DNA of 64,000 nucleotides from positions 5,268,001 to 5,332,000 of the forward strand of contig NZ_CP056032.1 in NCBI RefSeq assembly GCF_013375035.1. The letters run 5' to 3'. Shown here piece after piece: positions 17,050 through 22,773 of the stretch (the first letter of the stretch is position 1; each line of letters opens with the position of its first letter). The translations under genes were made by a program, and so were the position numbers. The notes under the pieces were generated by a model that saw nothing but the letters and a program-made list of their open reading frames with translations, had not been told where the DNA came from and did no database searches. This stretch comes from Spirosoma sp. KUDC1026 (GTDB taxonomy: Bacteria; Bacteroidota; Bacteroidia; Cytophagales; Spirosomataceae).

Positions 17050-17169
17050 GGGGTTAGCGTTTGTAGTGATTGCGCAATAGCTGATTATTGTTAGTGGTAG
17101 GCCCGGTCTTGTGTTTGCCGCACTTGATCGGGCTGTCTATTTTAGACTATTAAAAATGGCGATAACTCT

Positions 17170-17198
17170 TTGATTTTCAAAGTATTTCACTAACTTTA
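17170..17198 (+). promoter_or_regulatory. Bacteroidota-type promoter for HTH gene
   Basis: TTG at 17170-17172 and TAACTTTA at 17191-17198 are separated by 18 bases, matching TTG-N17..23-TAnnTTTG with one mismatch, 23 bases before the ATG of the HTH gene. Confidence 0.6.
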
Positions 17199-17220
17199 TA
17201 GTGTAAATAATCGGCTATTT

Positions 17221-17571
17221 ATGAGTAACTTAAACCTTAAAGCGGTACGTAAATTTTATGGACTATCTGCTACCGATATGTCCCGAATTTGTGGATTTGG
17301 TCCCAACCAATGGCGGCTTTACGAAAATGGGGAAGCATCGCCAAATTCGAGCAACTACAACCTTATTGTGTTAGTTGTTGATCCCTATAGCTTTCAGCGC
17401 CTACTTAAGGTTCTGTCCGATGTTGACCGGGTAGCAATGGGTAAGCGATACGATATGGCCCTACAAAAGACAAAGAATGTCTGCTGGGATTTGGAAAATC
17501 TAGTTGAGGCATCACGACGCGATTTAGTTCAAGCCTGGAGAAACAGCCTAAAAGAGCCGGAAGAAGTTTAG
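17221..17571 (+). CDS. Helix-turn-helix transcriptional regulator
   Basis: A 116-residue protein transcribed against the surrounding phage genes from its own promoter. Residues ~5-55 form an HTH with AVRKFYGLSATDMSRICGFG and NQWRLYENGEASPN, close to the MqsA/Xre-type antitoxin fold in which the turn is followed by a tolerant ENGE loop. The C-terminal half is helical and charged and probably dimerises. It might be a lysogeny regulator or a lone antitoxin-like gene; no toxin partner is evident next to it. Confidence 0.65.
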   Translation: MSNLNLKAVRKFYGLSATDMSRICGFGPNQWRLYENGEASPNSSNYNLIVLVVDPYSFQRLLKVLSDVDRVAMGKRYDMALQKTKNVCWDLENLVEASRRDLVQAWRNSLKEPEEV

Positions 17572-17626
17572 CTGCATTTTACCCCCAAATAGGCCGCAAT
17601 TTGCTGGATGGATAGGTCGGTGGTTG

Positions 17627-17962
17627 TCATGGCTGGTTCTGGTAGATGAAGCTGGCAAGCACGATCGGCTCAACACGCATACCCACAGCGGTACGTTCAA
17701 ACACAACATCATCGGCAAGCTGCACGGGCGTCATAGCACTAATGAAGTAATGAACTTGGCCACCCAAGTCATCATCAGGCGAATACCAATTGCAGATCTG
17801 AGCGATCAGACCCCTCGTATCGTTAGCGTACTTAATAACGCAACGCTTGGCCTGCGGGCAGATGCTGGTCGCATCAACGATTTTCGTCGCTTCAAGGCTT
17901 TGCTGGGCTCGGTAATCATACAGACCCAATGTTTTCTTTGCTACTTCTTCAACTGGTCTCAT
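17627..17962 (-). CDS. Hypothetical phage early protein (111 aa)
   Basis: The open frame extends upstream to 18112, but that part overlaps the previous gene; the ATG at 17962 follows a purine-rich stretch (GAAGAGAAGAAAGG) and gives MRPVEEVAKKTLGLYDYR. The protein is mixed alpha/beta with a Cys pair (SICPQAKRC) and the acidic NWYSPDDDLGG. It is the last member of the leftward early operon. No family recognised. Confidence 0.45.
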   Translation of the reverse strand: MRPVEEVAKKTLGLYDYRAQQSLEATKIVDATSICPQAKRCVIKYANDTRGLIAQICNWYSPDDDLGGQVHYFISAMTPVQLADDVVFERTAVGMRVEPIVLASFIYQNQP

Positions 17963-18005
17963 CCTTTCTTCTCTTCGTTTTGGTTTACCAGCCCCGGCGA
18001 GGGGG

Positions 18006-18440
18006 TTAGGCAAACAATAAAAATTGACCATTTTCGGACAAGACAGGCTCTGGACAATTAGCCTTGCTACATTCTTGGGCCATACGCGTAAGCACATGCG
18101 CGGGCATATCACTTGCCTGTCCGTAGGCGCACGGGCGCATCAGCCCAGAAATTTTGACGCGCCGACTAAATCCAGATAAACTCTCCAACCCTTCCCGAAA
18201 ACCGGACGACTTTGCCTGTTGTTGATAAGCATCTAATAGCGATTCTGCCTGCAAGGCGGTCGAGTACGTATATTGCCCTTGATGATAGCCATAAACGATA
18301 AAAACCTTGTGCCACCGCGTTTTGCGCAGGATGTTAGCCCGAATTTGTCCGGCACGATTTCGCAAAAAGCTACCTTCATGATACGCTAACTCATGCCAAC
18401 TGGGTCGCTGTTGTTCGTCAGGTTTCATTTTTCTTTTCAT
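18006..18440 (-). CDS. Hypothetical phage early protein (144 aa)
   Basis: A basic protein starting MKRKMKPDEQQRPSWHEL, with AGQIRANILRKTRWHKVFIVYGYHQGQYTY suggesting strands in the middle (split here over residues 32-61) and a Cys-bearing C-terminus. It lies in the leftward early operon between the 235- and 111-residue genes. No known domain is evident to me. Confidence 0.4.
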   Translation of the reverse strand: MKRKMKPDEQQRPSWHELAYHEGSFLRNRAGQIRANILRKTRWHKVFIVYGYHQGQYTYSTALQAESLLDAYQQQAKSSGFREGLESLSGFSRRVKISGLMRPCAYGQASDMPAHVLTRMAQECSKANCPEPVLSENGQFLLFA

Positions 18441-18491
18441 CTATCCCCGCCGTCCGTGTGTTCGGGGGCGAGGGGGTTAGTAGTAGTGGTT

Positions 18492-19199
18492 TTAGATCCC
18501 GGCGCGGGGCATAGGCTTAATCGAGAACGAAGCAGGATTTACCACGCCATCAGCGCCTTTACGCCCCCAGCGTTCATTGTGCCATTGGCGCAACGCTTCG
18601 CCATGTTCCCAGCACTGAGAGAGAACATTCACGGCAGCGCCGAACATGAATCCCGTAATGCCCAAATAGCTTGGTTCGTACTGCATCTTGTGGGCTGCGT
18701 CAGCAACCGATAACCCTGCTGCAATTTCTATCTGCATGAGCCGCCCCCATACCTCAGCAAAAGCAAAGATGCCGCGTCCGTAGTCGTCGTCATTGTTCGC
18801 TTTCCAGCTATCCCATTTGGCTTTATCAGTGAGCGACAACTCAACGCCACCAATCGCCTGTTCTACCTTCTCGCGCTGGCTGAGGTCTTTGGCGTCAAGC
18901 TCGGCGCGCCGTTCGGCGGCTTTACGCTCGGATTCTCCTTTAGCCTGTTGGAGTTGCTGTTGAATTTCTGGAGAATATTCGGCGTCGTAGTTGGGGCCAA
19001 TCGTTTTCCAGTTTAGATAAAAACTGTTGTGGTAGTCACGCACTACCAATTCAGGGTCACTGGCCTTATCAACCAAGCAAGTAACGCCATTGAACACAAA
19101 ATTGACCTGCACCTTTTCGAGGGCCGCCAGTGATACGGCCTGTTGCGCCGTTCTGGTTATTGTATCGCCCGGTTGGACTTCTAGCTTTCTTGATTCCAT
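18492..19199 (-). CDS. Conserved phage protein of unknown function (235 aa)
   Basis: The C-terminal ~120 residues follow a pattern I associate with a widespread uncharacterised phage family: a segment IGGVELSLTDKAKWDSWKA, then IFAFAEVWGRLMQIEIAAG, and GITGFMFGAAVNVLSQCWEHG leading to LRQWHNERWG. The N-terminal part is beta-rich; the middle is a Gln/Glu/Ala coiled coil. The recurring Trp and His residues suggest a folded core. It belongs to the leftward early operon behind the RNA ligase gene. Confidence 0.6.
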   Translation of the reverse strand: MESRKLEVQPGDTITRTAQQAVSLAALEKVQVNFVFNGVTCLVDKASDPELVVRDYHNSFYLNWKTIGPNYDAEYSPEIQQQLQQAKGESERKAAERRAELDAKDLSQREKVEQAIGGVELSLTDKAKWDSWKANNDDDYGRGIFAFAEVWGRLMQIEIAAGLSVADAAHKMQYEPSYLGITGFMFGAAVNVLSQCWEHGEALRQWHNERWGRKGADGVVNPASFSIKPMPRAGI

Positions 19200-19256
19200 A
19201 TCTCTTTCTCCTGTATAGCGTTTTTCCGGGCGGCGGCTACCGGCAGCGGGGGGGGG

Positions 19257-20155
19257 TTAAAATACCTGCGGTAGATGTTGCTTGACTTTGTTAAAAGTCA
19301 GGTACTGGAGAGTGCCAAAATTGATGCTAGGGTTTTTGTGTTCTTTAATGAACTGCCAGCTATCCTCACGCACCAGATCGTAAAACACCGTGTTGAGTAG
19401 ACGTGGAATGTATTTACTTGACCAATCGCCCAATTCGGTTTCAATCTTAGCCAGCGTCTTTTCGCAAAGGGCTTTAGTGACGTACTTTTCGACAATATCC
19501 TCTTCGACCATCTTACGGGCGTTGACCTCACTAACACCCATAACTTTAGCGTGTTTCTCCTTAAATTCAGAGGTGACGATCTTTGCCCAGGTTTGGCGGT
19601 TGAGCGGTTTTTGTAGTCGTAGTTCTTAATCACGATACCCTCACCAGCCCCCTTTCCGTCTTCGATCAGGTAGACATTCTTAGCCAGTTGCGCCACTAGC
19701 TGCTCATACGACGCGTTTTTGATCTTGCTAATTGCTGGGATATATTCAATCCCATGCGCTTCAAGTTGAACCCGGTAAGACTCGTAGGGTAAAAACGCCA
19801 ACCCTTCCGGCGTGTCAATCGCTACGTCGAACACGTAAAAGTTACGCCATGCCGCATCCCGGTAGGTTCGCAGCGAATGGGGTACCAGCCATTCACCAAA
19901 CAAGCGATGGTTCGGATTTTCGGCAAAGTAGTCCAGTAGGTTTATCTGTTCCTTTGCCCATGCATAGAATCCGGCGTTATCCTGCTCCAGCGTCAAGTGG
20001 CGCGTTCTGGAACCCGCTTGCAACTGGCCATCTTCAATCCATAACGACGCATTGGTGCCGTCGATCTTAGGAAAAACGTAGCACTCACCAAGTTCTATTT
20101 GATGAACTTCAGTTGCGCCGAACCTCTCTAAGTGGGGGTATTTTGTGAACGACAT
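19257..20155 (-). pseudogene. T4 Rnl2-like RNA ligase, split by a frameshift
   Basis: The N-terminal frame has adenylation motif I KIDGTN (K30) in FPKIDGTNASLW, further nucleotidyltransferase motifs, and motif IV GEGIVIKNYDYKNR. After residue ~184 it enters an Arg/Ser-rich out-of-frame tail, while motif V (TWAKIVTSEF) and the helical C-terminal domain continue in the -1 frame to 19257. The junction contains C AAA AAC, a possible slip site, but a one-base deletion is the simpler reading. Together the two parts make a normal ~298-residue Rnl2 family ligase, which seals nicks in RNA and in phages often repairs tRNA cut by host defence nucleases. As written the unshifted protein lacks motif V and should be inactive. 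Confidence 0.72.
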
Positions 20156-20170
20156 GGTGTTATTTCTTAC

Positions 20171-20200
20171 TTGTTTCTAAGTCAAATGTAGTTAATTTTA
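20171..20200 (+). promoter_or_regulatory. Rightward regulator promoter (lysogeny switch)
   Basis: TTG at 20171-20173 and TAATTTTA at 20193-20200 with a 19-base spacer match the Bacteroidota consensus with one mismatch. It overlaps the leftward promoter and would drive the two HTH genes. Confidence 0.55.
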
Positions 20201-20212
20201 ACTTTCAAACAA
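20183..20212 (-). promoter_or_regulatory. Leftward early promoter (lysogeny switch)
   Basis: On the minus strand TTG (20212-20210) and TACATTTG (20190-20183) are 19 bases apart, an exact match to TTG-N17..23-TAnnTTTG. The spacer contains a perfect palindrome. It would drive the RNA ligase operon. Confidence 0.7.
20191..20202. promoter_or_regulatory. Operator candidate O1, GTTAA-TT-TTAAC
   Basis: A perfect palindrome GTTAATTTTAAC lies inside the spacer of the leftward promoter and over the -7 box of the rightward one, where a bound repressor would block both. Confidence 0.55.
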
Positions 20213-20219
20213 ATAATGA

Positions 20220-20235
20220 GTGTTATTTTTAACAC
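20220..20235. promoter_or_regulatory. Operator candidate O2, GTGTTA-N4-TAACAC
   Basis: A perfect 6-4-6 palindrome, GTGTTA TTTT TAACAC, lies just upstream of the ATG at 20243 and shares the GTTA/TAAC half-site core with the first palindrome, suggesting one regulator reads both. Confidence 0.5.
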
Positions 20236-20242
20236 CTTTGCC

Positions 20243-20548
20243 ATGAATACAGAAACTGATTCCCCGGTGGAAATAGACGCGAAACCCTTTAAGCAACGAT
20301 TGGTTGACGAACTAGCCAGACATAATAAATCGAAAGATGAATGGGCGCAAATTACCGGGTTAGGGATTGAGACGGTGAAGAACATTTTGAACCCGAAGCG
20401 TGACATGGGTGCTATTCGCGTGGAGTATTTAGAAGCGTTCTGGAAGTTCGACCCAAGCTTAGACGTTCACTACATCGTCACCGGCCAACGCCTGGACAAA
20501 CCCACCGTCACCATTGACGGCCCCGCCCACGTCCGCCACAACCCCTAA
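20243..20548 (+). CDS. Phage HTH regulator, repressor candidate
   Basis: A 101-residue protein from the ATG reading MNTETDSPVEIDAKPFKQRL; a longer frame opens earlier but would overlap the second palindrome. Residues ~22-60 form an Xre-like HTH (RLVDELARHNKSKDEWAQITGLGIETVKNIL, given here in part), followed by a Gly/Asp-rich C-terminal tail LDKPTVTIDGPAHVRHNP. It is read divergently from the early operon and precedes a second HTH gene by three bases. It is either the lysogeny repressor or a Cro-like partner. Confidence 0.65.
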   Translation: MNTETDSPVEIDAKPFKQRLVDELARHNKSKDEWAQITGLGIETVKNILNPKRDMGAIRVEYLEAFWKFDPSLDVHYIVTGQRLDKPTVTIDGPAHVRHNP

Positions 20549-20551
20549 CCC

Positions 20552-20797
20552 ATGCCCCCGACCAAAAACAAATCCGCCGGTTTCGTGCAAGGCAAATGGC
20601 TCCAGCAGGCCCTGGAATCGCTGGGCGAAACGCAATCCTCAGCCGCCCTTAAAATGGGCCGTCACCCTTCGTTTTTCTCGAAGCACATCAACGATAAGAT
20701 GTATTTTGGCGCGGAAAAGCTCTCCGAGCTCGCCCGCACGTTTCCCGACCTCAACATCCGCTACGTGCTGACGGGGGAGGGGGAGCCGCTTTTGTGA
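20552..20797 (+). CDS. Second phage HTH regulator
   Basis: An 81-residue protein with an HTH around LQQALESLGETQSSAALKMG and SKHINDKMYFGAEKL, and the C-terminal FPDLNIRYVLTGEGEPLL typical of small Xre-type regulators in this phylum. It shares the end motif ...YxVTGxG with the preceding protein, so the pair likely arose by duplication. Two small tandem repressor-like genes opposite an early operon are unusual; the second may modulate the first. Confidence 0.65.
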   Translation: MPPTKNKSAGFVQGKWLQQALESLGETQSSAALKMGRHPSFFSKHINDKMYFGAEKLSELARTFPDLNIRYVLTGEGEPLL

Positions 20798-20830
20798 AAA
20801 AGCCCGGCGGGTCAGGGCCGGGCTTCTCCG
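20797..20830. terminator. Terminator between HTH gene and integrase
   Basis: A perfect 9-base stem AAGCCCGGC (20800-20808) / GCCGGGCTT (20817-20825) with an 8-base loop. On the minus strand it is followed by TTTTT, so it mainly ends the integrase message; rightward transcripts may also stop here. Confidence 0.75.
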
Positions 20831-20833
20831 CTC

Positions 20834-22177
20834 CTACCTTCCGTTTACCCGCTTCATACCCGCATCGACGTGAGCACCGTTGATGCGGTAGTAGTAACGA
20901 TCTGTAGTCCGGGTTGAACTGTGGCCAAGCATCCCGGCTACCTCGCTGCTCATGTATCCCTTCATCAGCATCAGGCAGGTAAACGTTTTTCTGGCGGTCT
21001 TGGCGGTGATGCGCCACTTGATGCCTAGAAGCTGCTCAATGCGCCCGGTGTGGCGATTGACGCACTGAGGAGAATAATCAACCGGCCCGGCCGGACGCGA
21101 TTCAAACAGTAAACGAACCTCATCCAGCAGCGGCACTTCGTACTGATTGTAGGGGGGCTTGGCTCTTCGTCCGACGATTTTCCAACCGGACGGCCCCTCG
21201 GTTTCATAGGTGCTGCGGCTGCGGGCATAGGCAATGGCATCGGGGTAGTCCAAGCCCGTACAGCACATCAGGCAGAACCACCAGAGCGCATCGCCTTCCG
21301 TTCCTTTCCAGTTCGTTTGAAATAGTTTTTTTAGCTGGTCGGGCGTCAGGAATCGAACTTCCTTATCCTTCGCGCGCGGCCACTTCACGGCGGCAATGGG
21401 GTTGGCTACCAGCCAGCCTTCGTCCAGCATCCAGGTCAGCACCTCCCCTATTTTGAGCACAAAGCGGCTGGCCTGGGTCATGCTGGTGGGCTTTATTTTC
21501 TGGTCGTTTTCCGAAATCACCTGCAGCCAGGCGTGATATCGCTTCGCCCAGCCGACGGTTACCTTGCCAACGGCGGGCAGGGGTTGATCAGTCTGCTCGC
21601 GCCAGAGCTGCAGTAACAGCATGCCCCGATCCCACCGGCCAATGGTGATGGGTGACAGCGCGGCCGCTGTTCCTTTCTTTAATCGCAATCCAATGACGTA
21701 GGCGGCATAGGCTTCACCTAAATCGGTGTCTTCGGTGAGCTGGGCGGCAAAGTAGCTGGCGGGGGCGGCTGGCTGGTGCGTTTCGAGCTTCTTCTCCCTG
21801 TGCTGCCCCGCGTGGAACTGCCAGCCGTCCGGCTCCAGCCAGAGCGGAGGTCTGCCAGTGGTCAGCTCGTGGCGAATCGACTGGGTGGTGGGCGGCCCCG
21901 TCTGGCGCTGACGCCGGTAAATGTCCATGATGTGCGCTTTGAGGAGCACCAGGGAATCGTTGGTGGAATCGTCGCGGAGCGTGGTCTTCTGCTCTTTTAC
22001 CCGCCATTTAGCCGGGTCAACCATCAGCTTTTCGCCCGTTCCGTCGAGCGGCCAGAGCGCCCCGAAGCCCGGATCTTCGATGCCGTCGACGGTGATGTTG
22101 ACCCGTAGGGGGTGCGGGTTGGAATAGGTTTTGCCCCGGCGGGGTGGCCACAGGCGGAAGCGTACCGAAATCGGCAT
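20834..22177 (-). CDS. int: Tyrosine recombinase (phage integrase)
   Basis: A 447-residue Bacteroidota-type integrase that catalyses recombination between phage and tRNA attachment sites. The N-terminal ~110 residues look like an arm-DNA-binding domain, then a SAM-like core-binding domain. In the catalytic domain the Arg-I position holds Asp (TGLDYPDA), and the HxxR motif reads KTARKTF; GHSSTRTTDRY supplies the box-II His (H419) and nucleophile Y428. Loss of Arg-I is known in IntDOT-like enzymes. It is transcribed away from the tRNA and ends at a strong terminator. Confidence 0.9.
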   Translation of the reverse strand: MPISVRFRLWPPRRGKTYSNPHPLRVNITVDGIEDPGFGALWPLDGTGEKLMVDPAKWRVKEQKTTLRDDSTNDSLVLLKAHIMDIYRRQRQTGPPTTQSIRHELTTGRPPLWLEPDGWQFHAGQHREKKLETHQPAAPASYFAAQLTEDTDLGEAYAAYVIGLRLKKGTAAALSPITIGRWDRGMLLLQLWREQTDQPLPAVGKVTVGWAKRYHAWLQVISENDQKIKPTSMTQASRFVLKIGEVLTWMLDEGWLVANPIAAVKWPRAKDKEVRFLTPDQLKKLFQTNWKGTEGDALWWFCLMCCTGLDYPDAIAYARSRSTYETEGPSGWKIVGRRAKPPYNQYEVPLLDEVRLLFESRPAGPVDYSPQCVNRHTGRIEQLLGIKWRITAKTARKTFTCLMLMKGYMSSEVAGMLGHSSTRTTDRYYYRINGAHVDAGMKRVNGR

Positions 22178-22366
22178 TCTTTTTTGAGTAACATAAGCAT
22201 GGATATAAGGGTGAATGCCCTCAACACCGCCTATATGATATATGATAATAGCAGCGTATCGTTTTTACCGTTCGGCGGGCCGGTGCCGGGTATTTTTACG
22301 GGCTGTTTAGTAATTCTTACAGCGAATCTGAGTGTAACCACCTAGTGACGCTGGATTAGCGACTGG

Positions 22367-22448
22367 CTACCGAAGAACTACCGGATAGCTACCGGAGAAT
22401 AAGTGATTGAAAGATTGGCGCTTGGCGCTGCCGGAATCGAACTACCGG
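22367..22448. repeat. Helically phased CTACCG(G) repeats near attachment site
   Basis: Copies at 22367-22372, 22378-22384, 22389-22395 and 22442-22448; the first three are separated by one helical turn each. They lie 70-150 bases from the tRNA end, the usual distance of arm-type sites. Confidence 0.55.
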
Positions 22449-22468
22449 GAAATGGGATTGGCTGTAAA

Positions 22469-22501
22469 CGCAAAAAGCCCACCGGGAAGGCGAGCTTTGC
22501 G
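22469..22501 (-). terminator. tRNA-Glu transcription terminator
   Basis: On the minus strand GCAAAGCTCGCC and GGTGGGCTTTTTGC form an imperfect stem with a short TTCCC loop and a run of five T residues, 18 bases past the tRNA 3' end. Confidence 0.65.
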
Positions 22502-22518
22502 CTGATCAGTGGACTGTG

Positions 22519-22590
22519 TGACCGATACGGGAATCGAACCCGTGTTACCGCCGTGAAAGGGCGATGTCCTAACCGCTAGACGAATCGGCC
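22519..22590 (-). tRNA. tRNA-Glu (anticodon TTC)
   Basis: The minus strand folds into a standard cloverleaf: acceptor GGCCGAT pairs with ATCGGTC plus discriminator A, anticodon loop CTTTCAC places TTC at 22557-22555, and the T arm is GGGTTCGATTCCC. CCA is not encoded. The gene is intact, and its 3' half is the presumed attachment core of the prophage. Confidence 0.96.
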
Positions 22591-22729
22591 GTCTTGTTGA
22601 AAGACCCACCGTTTTAGCTTTTTCAGCTGTCGTGGTGGCGAATCGTGGTGCAAAGGTAAGGCGAAGTTTTATTAATGCAACACCTGACCGAAAAATTTTT
22701 CAAAAAATAGTTCAGGATCGTTTTCAGCT

Positions 22730-22737
22730 TATTTTTG
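22730..22737 (+). promoter_or_regulatory. Promoter -7 box of M14 peptidase gene
   Basis: TATTTTTG matches TAnnTTTG exactly, 36 bases before the ATG. The upstream TTG element is weak (TTC). Confidence 0.45.
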
Positions 22738-22773
22738 TCAGGATTGCTTTCTCTCTTTTTACTCCAGTAGTCC

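Larger units (their letters stand above)
1..22518. mobile_element. Prophage, right-hand part, integrated at tRNA-Glu
   Basis: The segment holds a tyrosine integrase next to a tRNA 3' end, paired HTH regulators with divergent promoters, and recognisable terminase, portal, protease, capsid and tape-measure genes. The integrase points away from the tRNA and the 3' end of the tRNA faces the element, the usual geometry of tRNA-integrated phages. A tape measure without visible sheath genes suggests a siphovirus-like particle. Lysis and replication genes are not seen, so the element must continue left of the window. The right boundary is inferred from the tRNA; the distal attachment repeat lies outside. 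Confidence 0.92.
22178..22518. other. Spacer between integrase and tRNA with CTACCG direct repeats
   Basis: No gene is convincing here. Three CTACCG copies start at 22367, 22378 and 22389, exactly 11 bases apart, and a fourth starts at 22442. The leftmost 100 bases are AT-rich and hold a possible integrase promoter. The right end is the tRNA terminator. The repeats are good candidates for integrase arm or excisionase sites. Confidence 0.55.

Noticed and set aside
17568-17630. Leftward 20-residue frame with ATGA overlap (MTTTDLSIQQIAAYLGVKCS)
   Set aside because: Looks like the first helix of an HTH but stops too soon and overlaps the end of a convergent gene; maybe a remnant.
17624-18061. 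Plus strand 145-residue frame
   Set aside because: Overlaps a leftward early gene whose start fits the operon; composition is unlike a protein.
22112-22345. Plus strand frame near the integrase start
   Set aside because: Partly antisense to the integrase; the rest is hydrophobic but lacks a plausible start and context.
22423-22448. tRNA-like 3' fragment with TTCGATTCC loop on the minus strand
   Set aside because: The T stem does not pair and no anticodon or D arm follows; explained better by the repeat cluster.
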